Part shown: in pieces, positions 1 through 9,425 of the stretch
How positions within the stretch are numbered: the stretch's first letter is position 1
How the letters are laid out: every line of letters starts with the position of its first letter
NCBI RefSeq assembly: GCF_021390595.1
Contig: NZ_JAJEJR010000001.1
Location: 620,001-684,000 of the forward strand
Source of the DNA: Paraburkholderia sp. HP33-1
GTDB lineage: Bacteria > Pseudomonadota > Gammaproteobacteria > Burkholderiales > Burkholderiaceae
Length of the DNA stretch: 64,000 bases
Direction: 5' to 3'
Position numbers and translations under genes: made by a program
Notes under the pieces: generated by a model
What the model was told of the DNA's origin: nothing
Databases searched by the model: none
The model's input: only the letters and a program-made list of their open reading frames with translations

Positions 1-2
1 TC

Positions 3-239
3 GTCGCGAAAGCCGAAAAGGAGATCGCCGCGTTCGCAACCGAGCGCTGCTGCTACTCGTTTCGCGCGTGGCACGACGACGTGAATGCGGTCGCGGTGCC
101 GTTTCGCGAGCCGCGCGACAAGCGCTGGCTCGTGCTCAGCTGTAGCGGGCCGGCGTCGTCGATGGGGGAGCAGGTGTTTCGCGAGAATGTCGCACCGCGC
201 CTGAAGGCGCTCGCGCGTCGCCTGGGGGAGCCAGGCTGA
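3..239 (+). CDS. IclR-family transcriptional regulator, C-terminal part (5' end outside window)
   Basis: This open frame enters from the left edge and stops at 237-239, leaving about 78 residues. The text (an AFATERCCYSFR stretch, then NAVAVPFREPRDKRWLVLSCSGPASSM, then a terminal helix rich in R and L) matches the end of the effector-binding domain of IclR regulators, where a 'PV.d..g..vaalsvsgp' strand precedes the last helices. The DNA-binding half is not in the window. IclR proteins are effector-responsive repressors or activators of catabolic operons. The homogentisate operon lies about 1.3 kb downstream, so this could be its regulator (HmgR-like), but an EAL-type gene on the other strand lies between them, so that link is inference. 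Confidence 0.65.
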   Translation, partial: VAKAEKEIAAFATERCCYSFRAWHDDVNAVAVPFREPRDKRWLVLSCSGPASSMGEQVFRENVAPRLKALARRLGEPG

Positions 240-280
240 AATGATCCAGAGGCGCCCTGGCTCGCCGGGCACACACCGTG

Positions 281-1114
281 TCACGCCGCCCGGTCGTGAT
301 AATGCGCAGTGAACAATGGCCCCTGCACGAAGCGCACGTCGTACTGCTGTAGCGCCAGGAACTGTGCTTCATCCGTCACGCGATTGAAAATCAGCGGCAC
401 CCGCAGCCGGTTCGCGTAGCCGACGAGCGGCTTCACGGTCGCGTCGCGCAACGCGACCGCCGCATCCATCTTGATGAAGTCGAGCCGCGCGGTTTCCGAC
501 ACCGACAGAATCTGCCCCGCGTTCGACAGATTGCCCGCCACCTTGAACCCGTAGTGCTGATAGCTGCGCGTCAGATAGCCGAGAAAGGTCTTGTGCGCGA
601 CCGCCGCCGCCGGCAGCTCGATCACGATGCGCGCCGGATTCAGATTGAACGACGTCAGCACACTCGAAAAATGGCGGCCGTGATCGTACTTCACGCTCTT
701 CAGCAGCCGCTCGTGCACGCGCAGAAACAGCAGCCCATGGCGCTGCGCGCCGAAGAAGTTGATCGCGTGCAGCGCGCGCGACATGCGATCCAGCGCGACC
801 AGCCGCTGGTCGTCGGCGATCTTGTCGAACGGATCGAACACGTCGAACGGCGGTGCGTCGAGCCTGTGCGTGACCGCCTGAAAGCCGAGTTCGTCTCCGA
901 ACCGGTCGACTCCTTCCGCGCCGCAGGACAGCGACTGCGCGAGGCCATGCACGCTGATATCGAAGATCGGTTCGTAGGCGCTCGCAAGCTCGATGCCGTC
1001 GAAGTGCGCGAGCGCGATACCGCCTTGCGTGCCGTGTCCCATAGCCAGATGCTCGCCGAGAAACGGGTGATGAGCGGCGCGGGCGATCAGATCGGGGATG
1101 GTCGGCGAAATCAT
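281..1114 (-). CDS. degenerate EAL-domain protein (probably no phosphodiesterase activity)
   Basis: A protein of about 277 residues with the outline of an EAL (cyclic-di-GMP phosphodiesterase) domain: an early YEPIFDI strand where active enzymes have a QPI strand, IVIELP in place of the ExTE strand, FIKMDAA in place of IKID, and a final VQGPLF in place of QGYLF. The key residues are missing: no E-A-L follows the QPI-like strand (AEG is found there) and the metal-binding DDFG loop reads GNLS. It is therefore unlikely to hydrolyse cyclic-di-GMP and may act as a binding or protein-interaction domain. I chose the start at 1114 because the 22 residues before it (possible ATG at 1180) are arginine-rich and unlike the family. 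Neither start has a clear ribosome binding site. Confidence 0.7.
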   Translation of the reverse strand: MISPTIPDLIARAAHHPFLGEHLAMGHGTQGGIALAHFDGIELASAYEPIFDISVHGLAQSLSCGAEGVDRFGDELGFQAVTHRLDAPPFDVFDPFDKIADDQRLVALDRMSRALHAINFFGAQRHGLLFLRVHERLLKSVKYDHGRHFSSVLTSFNLNPARIVIELPAAAVAHKTFLGYLTRSYQHYGFKVAGNLSNAGQILSVSETARLDFIKMDAAVALRDATVKPLVGYANRLRVPLIFNRVTDEAQFLALQQYDVRFVQGPLFTAHYHDRAA

Positions 1115-1519
1115 GTGGGCGAATGAGTGGCGACGGTGAACGCGCACCGGGCGCGTGACGACGCGACGCAATGGTCGCATCCATTGATGGTAGCAGTCCG
1201 CGCCGTGCTCACATGAACAAAATGTTCATAACGATATTGGCCGCACGCTTATCGGCCGGGGCCGAGCGAGGTGTGAACGACATCCGGGACGTGGTATTCC
1301 AAGGGTATACGTTAGTTTCACTATTCATAATTCGTTTTACTATACGTAAATCTAGGCGTCGCTAAGACGATGCCGAAGCGCCCGCGCATCGATTCCAGAC
1401 CAATCCGGTCATGCGCGAGCGTGACCCGGCAACGCAGCCGCGCGTCCGAGGTGGAGCCGGCCTGATGGCAAAAATCACGTACTAACCGGGAAAGAACCGA
1501 GCAACTTTCGGAGAATTGC
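1115..1519. other. divergent intergenic region between EAL-type gene and hmgA
   Basis: This region carries the promoter area of hmgA and probably of the EAL-type gene. It contains a perfect 17-bp dyad at 1213-1229 and an AT-rich stretch around 1300-1352. The AT-rich stretch has a direct repeat (TTTCACTAT at 1316 and TTTTACTAT at 1335) and a 15-bp dyad, TTTAC-N5-GTAAA, at 1336-1350. I could not assign -35/-10 boxes with confidence. Confidence 0.5.
1213..1229. promoter_or_regulatory. 17-bp inverted repeat, candidate operator
   Basis: The sequence is ATGAACA-AAA-TGTTCAT, a perfect 7+3+7 dyad. It lies 290 bp upstream of hmgA and 99 bp upstream of the chosen EAL-gene start. From memory, the IclR-type repressor HmgR of Pseudomonas putida protects a 17-bp palindrome in its hmg promoter. 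Size and location fit such a site, but the base sequence is not claimed to match. Confidence 0.4.
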
Positions 1520-2866
1520 ATGGATACCTCAAAACGTGCGCCGGCCGACCAAAGCCTGCGGCCTGAAATCGAGCCTCGCTATCAGTCGGGTTTCGCGAAC
1601 GAATTCGCGACAGAGGCGTTGCCGGGCGCGCTGCCGAGCGGCCGCAATTCGCCACAGCGTGCGGCCTATGGTTTGTACGCCGAACAGCTTTCGGGCACCG
1701 CGTTCACGGCGCCACGCGGTCACAACCGTCGCTCGTGGCTGTACCGGATTCGCCCGGCGGCCATGCACAAGCCGTTCACGTTGATATCGTCGGAGCGGCT
1801 CGTTGCGAACTTCGCCGAGGTTCCGCCGACGCCGCCGAACCAGCTGCGCTGGGACCCGCTGCCGATGCCGACTGCGCCGACCGATTTCATCGACGGCTGG
1901 GTCACGATAGCGGGCAACGGCTCGGCCGAAGCGATGAGCGGTTGCGCGATTCATCTGTACGCGGCGAACCGCTCGATGCAGGACCGCTTCTTCTACAGCG
2001 CCGACGGCGAGCTGCTCATCGTGCCGCAACAAGGGCGCCTGCAGATCGCGACCGAGATGGGCCGCGTCGATATCGAACCGTTCGAAATCGCGGTGATCCC
2101 GCGCGGCGTGCGCTTCGCGGTGAGCCTGCCGGACGGCAGCGCGCGCGGCTATATCTGCGAGAACTTCGGCGCGCTGCTGCGTCTTCCGGACCTGGGGCCG
2201 ATCGGCTCGAACGGTCTCGCGAATCCGCGCGATTTCCTGACGCCGCAAGCCGCGTACGAAGACCGCGAAGGCGCGTTCGAACTCGTCGCGAAGATGAACG
2301 GCAATCTGTGGCGCGCGGACATCGGCCATTCGCCGCTCGACGTCGTGGCCTGGCACGGCAACTACGCGCCGTACAAGTACGACCTGCGCCGCTTCAACAC
2401 GATCGGCTCGATCAGCTTCGACCATCCGGATCCGTCGATCTTTCTGGTCCTGCAATCGCAAAGCGATACACCGGGCGTCGATACGATCGACTTCGTGATC
2501 TTCCCGCCGCGCTGGCTCGCCGCCGAAGATACCTTCCGCCCGCCCTGGTTCCATCGCAACGTCGCGAGCGAGTTCATGGGTCTCGTGCATGGCGTCTATG
2601 ACGCCAAGGCCGAGGGCTTCGTGCCCGGCGGCGCGAGCCTTCACAACTGCATGTCGGGCCACGGCCCGGACGCGGACACGTTCGAGAAGGCCTCGCATAG
2701 CGATACCTCGGTGCCGAAGAAGGTCGACGACACGATGGCCTTCATGTTCGAGACGCGCACGCTGATCAAGCCGACGCGCTTCGCGCTCGAAACCGCGCAA
2801 CTGCAGGCGCATTACTACGAGTGCTGGCAAGGTCTCAAGAAACACTTCAATCCGGAGCAACGATGA
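1520..2866 (+). CDS. hmgA: homogentisate 1,2-dioxygenase
   Basis: Opens the aromatic ring of homogentisate to maleylacetoacetate using non-haem Fe(II) and O2, the central step of tyrosine and phenylalanine breakdown in the cytoplasm. The 448-residue length is normal for the family. The iron ligands are visible as His345 (in WFHRN), Glu351 (in SEFMG) and His381 (in MSGHGPD), with the same spacing as His335/Glu341/His371 of the human enzyme. The start follows a GGAG ribosome binding site at about 1510. The stop codon overlaps the fahA start as ATGA, so the two genes are translationally coupled. No maleylacetoacetate isomerase (maiA/hmgC) is present next to them. Confidence 0.97.
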   Translation: MDTSKRAPADQSLRPEIEPRYQSGFANEFATEALPGALPSGRNSPQRAAYGLYAEQLSGTAFTAPRGHNRRSWLYRIRPAAMHKPFTLISSERLVANFAEVPPTPPNQLRWDPLPMPTAPTDFIDGWVTIAGNGSAEAMSGCAIHLYAANRSMQDRFFYSADGELLIVPQQGRLQIATEMGRVDIEPFEIAVIPRGVRFAVSLPDGSARGYICENFGALLRLPDLGPIGSNGLANPRDFLTPQAAYEDREGAFELVAKMNGNLWRADIGHSPLDVVAWHGNYAPYKYDLRRFNTIGSISFDHPDPSIFLVLQSQSDTPGVDTIDFVIFPPRWLAAEDTFRPPWFHRNVASEFMGLVHGVYDAKAEGFVPGGASLHNCMSGHGPDADTFEKASHSDTSVPKKVDDTMAFMFETRTLIKPTRFALETAQLQAHYYECWQGLKKHFNPEQR

Positions 2867-4161
2867 ACGCGGTGAACGATCTTCAGGCGACGCTCGATCC
2901 GGCGCGCAAGAGCTGGATCGAGTCGGCCAACGACCCGGCCAGCGACTTTCCGATCCAGAACCTGCCGTTCGGCATTTTCAGCGACCGTGGCAACGACGCG
3001 CGGCGCGTGGGCGTCGCGATCGGCGATCAGATCGTCGATCTTGCCGGGTTGCAAGCCGCGGGTCTGCTGAGCGCGCCGGCGCAGAACGTGTTCGCACGCG
3101 ATGCCCTGAACGATTTCATCGCGCTCGGCCGCGATGCGTGGCGCAGCGTGCGTATTCAGCTGAGCCAGCTGCTCGCGCGCGACACCGCGACGCTGCGCGA
3201 CGCTGCCGCGTTGCGCACGAAGGCGCTGGTCCGCGTGGCCGATGCGCGCCTGCATCTGCCGGTGCAGATTCCGGGCTACACGGACTTTTATTCGTCGAAG
3301 GAACACGCGACCAATGTCGGCACGATGTTTCGCGATCCGAAGAATGCGCTGCTGCCGAACTGGTCGGAGATGCCGATCGGCTACAACGGCCGCGCGTCGT
3401 CGGTGGTGGTGAGCGGCACGCCGGTGCGTCGTCCTAACGGTCAGCTGAAGCTGCCGGATCAGGAGCGCCCGGTATTCGGCGCGTGCCGCAAGCTCGATAT
3501 CGAACTGGAAACGGGTTTCATTATCGGCGGCGGCAATGCGCTCGGCGAATCGATCGCGTGCGAGGATGCGGAGGCGCACATCTTCGGCATGGTGCTGTTG
3601 AACGACTGGAGCGCACGCGACATCCAGCAATGGGAATACGTGCCGCTCGGCCCGTTCAACGCGAAGACCTTCGCGACGACGATCTCGCCGTGGGTCGTCA
3701 CGCTCGATGCGCTCGAACCGTTCCGCGTCGCGCAGCCGGTGCAGGAGCCGCAGCCACTCGCGTACCTGCGGCATCAAGGCGAGCACGCGTTCGACATCCA
3801 CCTCGAAGTGACGTTGCGTGCTCAACACGCGCAGCAAGCGAGCACGATCGCGCGGACCAATTTCAAATACATGTACTGGACGATGGCGCAGCAGCTCGCG
3901 CATCACACGGTGGCGGGCTGCAATACGCGGGTGGGCGACCTGATGGGCTCGGGGACGATCAGCGGGCCGAGCGAGGATTCATATGGCAGCCTGCTCGAGC
4001 TGACGTGGAACGGCACGAAGCCGCTGGAGTTGAAGGAGGGCGGCACGCGCACGTTTATCGAGGACGGTGATGAGTTGACGCTCGTCGGCTGGTGCCAGGG
4101 CGACGGATATCGCGTGGGGTTCGGCGCGTGTGCCGGGGAGATTTTGCCGGCGCGGCAGTGA
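2863..4161 (+). CDS. fahA: fumarylacetoacetase
   Basis: Hydrolyses fumarylacetoacetate to fumarate and acetoacetate, ending the homogentisate pathway. It is 432 residues against about 420 for known enzymes. The N-terminal SH3-like domain is followed by the mixed beta-roll catalytic domain with the expected metal and catalytic residues: the Asp of YTDFYSS, the His of KEHATN, the two acidic residues of ELETGF and the Asp of LNDWSARD. The start at 2863 overlaps the hmgA stop, and GGAG of the hmgA end serves as ribosome binding site. A start 42 bp upstream is open but would add an unconserved extension. Confidence 0.96.
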   Translation: MNAVNDLQATLDPARKSWIESANDPASDFPIQNLPFGIFSDRGNDARRVGVAIGDQIVDLAGLQAAGLLSAPAQNVFARDALNDFIALGRDAWRSVRIQLSQLLARDTATLRDAAALRTKALVRVADARLHLPVQIPGYTDFYSSKEHATNVGTMFRDPKNALLPNWSEMPIGYNGRASSVVVSGTPVRRPNGQLKLPDQERPVFGACRKLDIELETGFIIGGGNALGESIACEDAEAHIFGMVLLNDWSARDIQQWEYVPLGPFNAKTFATTISPWVVTLDALEPFRVAQPVQEPQPLAYLRHQGEHAFDIHLEVTLRAQHAQQASTIARTNFKYMYWTMAQQLAHHTVAGCNTRVGDLMGSGTISGPSEDSYGSLLELTWNGTKPLELKEGGTRTFIEDGDELTLVGWCQGDGYRVGFGACAGEILPARQ

Positions 4162-4229
4162 ACGCGAAGCAGTCGCGACGAGCGAGTCCTTGGACGCGCG
4201 GGGTCGCAATGGCCCGGCACGCCGTCCTC

Positions 4230-5915
4230 TCAGCCGCCCAACAACCCAAATACCGCCACCCCATTGGTCGTGCCGACATACACCTTGCCGTTCGCGATCA
4301 ATGGCGTGATGAACTTGTTGCCCGCGCCGAACTGATCGCGCGTGCCCATCTGGTTGCTGTTGTACAGCTCGGCGAGCGTGACCGGGTCGAACGCATGCAG
4401 TGCCGCGACGGTGCCGTTTTCGGCGGCCCACACGATGCCGTTCGTGGCGCCGTTCGCCGAGATGCTCGGGGTCGTGCCGGGATAGGCGAACGTCATTGCG
4501 CTCTGCGCGGTCGGCGTGATCGACAGCTTCGCATTGCTCACGGTGAACGCCTTCAGATAATCGCCGACCGAGCCGAAATACACGCGCCCGTTGAAATACG
4601 CAGGCATGCCGAACACGCCGCCGGCCAGCTGCGCGGGAAGCTCCTGATAGATGTTGTCGGCCGTCGCGTTGAACTTGCCCATTGAGTCGCGATTCGCCAT
4701 GTAAATGGTGCTGTCCTTGCCCGCGCCGACTGCCAGATGCTGCACGACGCCGTTCGCGTCGGTCAGGTCCGGCAGCACGAGTGCACCGCCGGAGCCGAGG
4801 TCGATGTCGCCTTTGGACTCTTGCACGACGTTCGTCATCGCGAAGTAGTCCGCGACCGACAGGCCACCCGACGTACCGAGCTTCAGGAACGCATTGCCGA
4901 AGTCGTTGCTGGCCGGAAAGCCGCTCGAGTTGAGCGTGGTGTCGAAGGTGCCGTTGGCATCGAGCAGATAGATCGACGAGCCGTCCGACGCCGGGCCCGC
5001 GCCGCTCATCCAGATCGCGCCGCCGGTGCCGTTAGGCGTCACGTTGAGCACGGTGGTCTGCTGCAACGTGTCGGCGCTGTAGCCCATGATCCAGCCGGTA
5101 TAGCCGCCGTCGTCGCAGTGCGAGGTCCACGTCGTGTAGACCGTGTTGCCGAGCTGCAGCAGCGCCGCGCGCTCCGCATACAACGACGGTGTGAACGGCA
5201 CGACGCCGTTCGTATTGCCCGCGCCTGTGCCCGGGTAAGAGGCGCCGATTTCATTGGGACCGTTCAGCAGCTCGGCGCCGGTCGCGAGGTCGAGCGCGTG
5301 AATGCGCTGATGATAGCTGCCGGCCGCGTCCTTCGACATCGCGACGACGTAGATCGTGCCGTGCGCCCCGCGCGAACGGTCGATCACCGGTGTCGACGTG
5401 ATGCCGATTACGTTCACGATCTGGCTGCAGCCGCGGCTGTCGCTCGGGGTTTCGCCGGCGCCTAGCGCGCTGACCTGCCACAGCGTCGCGCCAGTGTCGG
5501 CATCGAATGCGAACACGCTGTCATTCTCGGTGGCGACGTACAGCACGTTGTGCGTGCCGCCCGCGATCGCCAGTGAACCGACGAACAGCGGCTGCGCATC
5601 GACCTTGCCGTCGACGGCGAAGAAGCCGACCTTGCCGAACGTCGATGCCGTCACGTTGGCGGGCGTCAGCGTGGTTTCGCTGAGGTTCTGGCCGGTGCGC
5701 GCGACGTCGTCGTGATAGGTAAGCACGTCCTGCGCGGCCGCCATCGATGTGCCCGAGCCACTGCCCGATGTACCGGTGCTGCCGCCGGCGCTCGCGCCCG
5801 TCGGGGCGTTGTTGTTTCCGCCTCCGCCGCCTCCGCAGTTCGCGGCGGCGATTGCGGTTACCGCGATCGCCGCGCCCGACAGGCAGACACGGCGCAACGC
5901 GCGCAGAGATACCAT
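4230..5915 (-). CDS. secreted PQQ-like beta-propeller protein, probable lipoprotein
   Basis: A 561-residue protein with a cleavable signal (hydrophobic residues about 10-26) ending in AANC at residues 24-27. This is an atypical lipobox with Asn before Cys. A glycine/serine linker of about 30 residues follows. The rest has repeated strands such as VLYVATENDSVFAFDADTGATLW, typical of quinoprotein-type propellers. No PQQ-dependent dehydrogenase active-site signature is seen, so an enzymatic role is not supported. The start follows GGGGAGA. It converges with fahA and is probably monocistronic. Function unknown; a cell-surface or periplasmic scaffold is the safest reading. Confidence 0.75.
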   Translation of the reverse strand: MVSLRALRRVCLSGAAIAVTAIAAANCGGGGGGNNNAPTGASAGGSTGTSGSGSGTSMAAAQDVLTYHDDVARTGQNLSETTLTPANVTASTFGKVGFFAVDGKVDAQPLFVGSLAIAGGTHNVLYVATENDSVFAFDADTGATLWQVSALGAGETPSDSRGCSQIVNVIGITSTPVIDRSRGAHGTIYVVAMSKDAAGSYHQRIHALDLATGAELLNGPNEIGASYPGTGAGNTNGVVPFTPSLYAERAALLQLGNTVYTTWTSHCDDGGYTGWIMGYSADTLQQTTVLNVTPNGTGGAIWMSGAGPASDGSSIYLLDANGTFDTTLNSSGFPASNDFGNAFLKLGTSGGLSVADYFAMTNVVQESKGDIDLGSGGALVLPDLTDANGVVQHLAVGAGKDSTIYMANRDSMGKFNATADNIYQELPAQLAGGVFGMPAYFNGRVYFGSVGDYLKAFTVSNAKLSITPTAQSAMTFAYPGTTPSISANGATNGIVWAAENGTVAALHAFDPVTLAELYNSNQMGTRDQFGAGNKFITPLIANGKVYVGTTNGVAVFGLLGG

Positions 5916-6065
5916 GAATGTCTCCCCGTTGCTTGCGGCGGCGCCACAAAATATGGGCCGTTTATCGAGTGCCCGCGCAACGTGGGTTGAAGATTAGCAC
6001 CGTGCGGATCGATGGCAATAGGCAGCAACCAGGGCCTAATCGTCAACTCGCCGCCGGCTTTCGCC

Positions 6066-7223
6066 TTATCCCGCCACCGCCACCCGACGTTCGATCGACA
6101 CCGACCACAGCGTCAGCAGCAGCGCGCCGAGCGCGGTCAGGACGCCGACCCACGGCAGCGTCGTGAGCGGCGCGCCCGCGCCGATCGCCATGCCGCCGAG
6201 CCACGCGCCGGTCGCGTCACCGAGATTGAACGCTCCCTGGTTCAGCGTCGACGCAAGATTCGGCGCGTGGCTCGCGCGGTCGACGATCAGCATCTGCAGC
6301 GGCGGCACGATCGCGAACGCGAGCGCGCCCCACACGAACACGGTCAGCATCGCCGGAATGCGGGCGTGCATCGTGCCCGCGAACACACACAGAATCACGA
6401 CGATCGCCATCATGGACGCGACCAGCGACGGCATCAGCCGCCAGTCCGCGAGCTTGCCGCCGAGCGTGTTGCCGACCGTCAGGCCAAGGCCGAACAGCAG
6501 CAGCACCAGCGTGACCGCGTGCGGCGTGAAGCCGGTCACGTCCTCGAGAATCGGGGTGATATAGGTGAAGCTCGAAAACAGGCTCGCCGACGCCAGCACG
6601 CTGATGCCGAGCACCATCAGCACCTGTGGGTTCTTCAGCACGCTGAATTCGCGCACGAGGCTCGCCCTGTGCATCTCGATCTTCGCGGGCAGGCACATCG
6701 CGAGTGCGGCCGCCGCCAGCACGCCGATGCCGGTCACGGCCCAGAACGTCGCGCGCCAGCCCACCGCCTGGCCGAGCGCGGTACCGAGCGGCACGCCGAG
6801 CACGTTGGCGAGCGTGAGACCGGTAAACATCAGCGCGATCGCCTGCGCGCGGCGATTCGGCGCGACGAGCCCCGCCGCGACCACCGAGCCGATGCCGAAG
6901 AACGCGCCGTGGCAGAGCGCGGTGACGATGCGTGCGGCCATCAGCACCGCGTAGCCCGGCGCGATCGCGCACAGCAGATTGCCGACGATGAACACGCCGA
7001 TCAGGCTCATCAGCGCCTTCTTGCGCGGCATGTTGGCGACGGCGATCGCAACGATCGGCGCGCCGAACGTGACGCCGAGCGCATACGCGGATACCAGCAT
7101 GCCGGCCGCCGGAATCGACACGGACAGATCCCGCGCGACGTCGGGCAAGAGCCCCATGATGACGAACTCAGTGGTACCGATTCCAAACGCGGCAACGGCA
7201 AGGGCAAGCAGAGGCAAAGGCAT
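6066..7223 (-). CDS. MFS transporter, DHA1 (AraJ/YdhP-like) family
   Basis: A 385-residue membrane protein with about twelve hydrophobic segments. It starts MPLPLLALAVAAFGIGTTEFVIMGLLP, a signature of the AraJ/YdhP/NepI-type drug- or sugar-efflux branch of the major facilitator superfamily, where the GTTEFV motif sits in the first helix. The open frame continues 81 codons upstream, but that part is polar and unrelated to the family, so I placed the start at the family-typical methionine even though its ribosome binding site is weak. Substrate cannot be inferred. Confidence 0.9.
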   Translation of the reverse strand: MPLPLLALAVAAFGIGTTEFVIMGLLPDVARDLSVSIPAAGMLVSAYALGVTFGAPIVAIAVANMPRKKALMSLIGVFIVGNLLCAIAPGYAVLMAARIVTALCHGAFFGIGSVVAAGLVAPNRRAQAIALMFTGLTLANVLGVPLGTALGQAVGWRATFWAVTGIGVLAAAALAMCLPAKIEMHRASLVREFSVLKNPQVLMVLGISVLASASLFSSFTYITPILEDVTGFTPHAVTLVLLLFGLGLTVGNTLGGKLADWRLMPSLVASMMAIVVILCVFAGTMHARIPAMLTVFVWGALAFAIVPPLQMLIVDRASHAPNLASTLNQGAFNLGDATGAWLGGMAIGAGAPLTTLPWVGVLTALGALLLTLWSVSIERRVAVAG

Positions 7224-7422
7224 GGCGATGATGGGGTGTGACGTGTGATGCGGCGCGAAAAGCGGGCGCCGGGGGGCGTTCCCGAGGCGGGAATGCTGTC
7301 GCCGGGTAGGGAGAAACCAGCAGGGGATTCTACCTAAGCCAAATCTGGCTTGCCGACTGTCAGGAAAGGTGTTGTTTTTTGTGAAAAGAGGCGGCGGGGC
7401 GCCTGAGCCGCCAGGGCGGCAT

Positions 7423-7815
7423 TCAGCACCGCGCGAGGTTGCGCCCGAGAGCCGCGCAGCCCGCATCCGTCAGCACTTCGACCACGGCGCTGCGCTCGTC
7501 GGGCTTGAAGTCGGCGATCCAGATCACGCGGCAACGTGCGGGCGTGTCGGCCATGACCTGCAGCGTCGCGTGATGGTGCTCGAAGCGTCCGCCGCCCACC
7601 GAGTAGGCGAGCCGCATGTGGGCATCGTCGACGGCAATCACGCGTTCCTCGACCACGGTGCCGTCGGCGAAAGTGACCCAGCGCAGGTCGCCTTCCATGC
7701 GCGCCGCAATCAGTACGCCCGCGAACACGCGGGCAACGTCGGCGGGATCGCGCAGCGCCGCCCATGCATTGGCCGCGGGGGTTTCCACGGCGATTTCCCG
7801 GTAGATCGTAGCCAT
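7423..7815 (-). CDS. SRPBCC (START-like) domain protein
   Basis: A small 130-residue protein with the helix-grip pattern of the polyketide-cyclase/START-like family: an N-terminal strand (YREIAVETPAANAW), a DPADVARVF helix, curved strands ending with a YSVGGGRFEHHHATLQV segment, and a long C-terminal helix. Such proteins bind hydrophobic ligands. The start is chosen at MATIYRE because AGAGGA lies just upstream. The gene follows the crotonase gene in the same direction with a 54-bp gap, so the two may be cotranscribed. The ligand is unknown. Confidence 0.8.
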   Translation of the reverse strand: MATIYREIAVETPAANAWAALRDPADVARVFAGVLIAARMEGDLRWVTFADGTVVEERVIAVDDAHMRLAYSVGGGRFEHHHATLQVMADTPARCRVIWIADFKPDERSAVVEVLTDAGCAALGRNLARC

Positions 7816-7869
7816 CGCAGTTCCTCTCTTTCGCTTCGGGTAACGGTGCAACGTGCGCTTGCAGGCACC

Positions 7870-8703
7870 TCAAGCATCGCGCGGCGCTACTTGATTCACA
7901 TCGAACGTTTCACCATGCCGGCCCGCGCCGGACGCGAAGCGCGCCGCGCCCGCCAGGCCCTCGGCGAGGACGGCCGCGTAGCCGCCTGAGCCTTCACGCC
8001 GCAACGCTTCGGCGAGATCGTCGAGCGTGCTGTTCTCGAGCGCGGAGCGGCGGTCGGCGAGCAGCGCCGCCTGCGGAAACGCGGCGAGCTCTGCGGCCAG
8101 TTGCTCGGCGGCCGCGCGCGCTTGGCCTTTCGGCACCACGCGGTTGGCGAGTCCGAACGCGAGCGCCTCGCCCGCATCGACCGCGCGGCCGGTCAGGATC
8201 AGATCGAGCGCGCGCGACAGGCCGATCAAACGCGGCAGCCGGATTGTGCCGCCGTCGATCAGCGGAATACCGACGCGTCGGCAGAACACGCCGAGCAGCG
8301 CGTCTTCCTCGACGACGCGCAAATCGCACATGGCGGCAAGCTCGAGCCCACCCGCGACCGCATGGCCGGCGATCGCGGCAATCACCGGCTTGCTGAAGTG
8401 CATCCGCGTCGGTCCCATCGGACCCGGGCCGCTGCCGTCCGCGTGCAGCTCGTTGCGGCGCGTGTCGTCGGCGAGCGCGCTCAGGTCCGCGCCCGCGCAA
8501 AACGTGCCGCCTGCGCCGAACAGCACGGCCGCGCGCCACGCGGGTTTCGCCTCGAAGCGGCTGAACGCGGCGCTCAACGCATCGGCCACCTGGCGATCGA
8601 CTGCGTTGCGCCGTGCGGGCCGGTCGAGAACGATCGTGGCCACCCCATTGTCGTCATTCGACTCGATGCGCACATGGTCATTGAAATATTCGTTGGCTAT
8701 CAT
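7870..8703 (-). CDS. crotonase/enoyl-CoA hydratase family protein
   Basis: A 277-residue protein of the crotonase fold. The oxyanion-hole segments are present as GGTFCAGADLSAL and AGHAVAGGLELAAMCDLRV. Classical enoyl-CoA hydratases have two catalytic glutamates; here the segment that carries the second one (a QPE motif in the rat enzyme) reads VFCRR followed by GIPLIDGG. It may therefore not be a true hydratase but an isomerase, hydrolase or other crotonase-type acyl-CoA enzyme. The start at 8703 is the only in-frame ATG before the conserved region. Likely cotranscribed with the downstream SRPBCC gene. Confidence 0.85.
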   Translation of the reverse strand: MIANEYFNDHVRIESNDDNGVATIVLDRPARRNAVDRQVADALSAAFSRFEAKPAWRAAVLFGAGGTFCAGADLSALADDTRRNELHADGSGPGPMGPTRMHFSKPVIAAIAGHAVAGGLELAAMCDLRVVEEDALLGVFCRRVGIPLIDGGTIRLPRLIGLSRALDLILTGRAVDAGEALAFGLANRVVPKGQARAAAEQLAAELAAFPQAALLADRRSALENSTLDDLAEALRREGSGGYAAVLAEGLAGAARFASGAGRHGETFDVNQVAPRDA

Positions 8704-8801
8704 CGTTATGTACCTGAAGGGAATCTGAAGGGCGGTGATTGGCTGTTGATCGGGCAGCGTTGCAGCACGTTCATGCAGCGTAATTAATCCGGTGGGCTGT
8801 C

Positions 8802-9425
8802 ATGTTTCTTTCACATCCGGCTCGTAGCGTTAGCGCTCTATTTATGCGCTGGCGTCCTGTCGCCAGCTTGCCGAGCCTGCCTTTGTCCTTGCCTTTGCCC
8901 AATTCATCACCGGCCGGCGCGCCGGTCTCCACCGAAACGGTCTGGATCGTGCCGTTGGAGGAGCATTCGTGGTACGACCATGTGCGCCTGAAGCGCGTAT
9001 TTGTCACCGACGGCACACGTCATCAGGTCGTGCTCGTCGATCTGCGCAAGCTGCTCGTGTGCGCGGATCGTGACAACACCGATTATGTGCTTAAGCCCGT
9101 CGCCGAGTGGCACGGGGGCAAGGTCCGCGGCATTCGCGAGTTTCTCGATCCCGACAGCCCACGCATTCCGCAGATGCCGTACGTGACGATCTCCACGCGT
9201 CGCGCGCCGGGACTGCTCGGCTGGGTCGGCATCGAGCGCGAGGGGGTGGTCGCGTTTCGCAACGGCCAGCATCGCGCGCGCTATCTGTGCGCGGCGGGCG
9301 CGCGCTGGTGTCCGGTCGAAGTGCACGAGCGCGAGGCGGTCTTGCTGCGCGAACTGTGCGGCGCGGCCGATGATGCCCGCACCGCGATTCGCGCAATCCA
9401 GCCGGGCGGCGAGGGCGGCGTCTAG
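8802..9425 (+). CDS. ParB/sulfiredoxin-like fold protein (fertility-inhibition-factor-like), function unknown
   Basis: A protein of up to 207 residues. The C-terminal half contains FRNGQHRARYLCAAGARWCPVEVHERE, which has the pattern of the ParB/sulfiredoxin fold: a strand ending in G-x-HR, a helix, then a Gly-containing loop and a VxVxE strand. I recall a similar family annotated as plasmid fertility inhibition factor (FiwA/Osa-type proteins have this fold), but I cannot verify the match. The first ~40 residues are proline/serine-rich; an alternative start is ATG 8844. No plasmid, conjugation or partition gene is nearby. It converges with the dehydrogenase gene. Confidence 0.6.
   Translation: MFLSHPARSVSALFMRWRPVASLPSLPLSLPLPNSSPAGAPVSTETVWIVPLEEHSWYDHVRLKRVFVTDGTRHQVVLVDLRKLLVCADRDNTDYVLKPVAEWHGGKVRGIREFLDPDSPRIPQMPYVTISTRRAPGLLGWVGIEREGVVAFRNGQHRARYLCAAGARWCPVEVHEREAVLLRELCGAADDARTAIRAIQPGGEGGV

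Noticed and set aside
6012..7241. A 409-codon plus-strand frame opposite the MFS exporter gene
   Set aside because: Its translation is Arg/His/Gln-rich low-complexity text, the usual antisense reading of a GC-rich membrane-protein gene; the minus-strand frame has clear MFS motifs.
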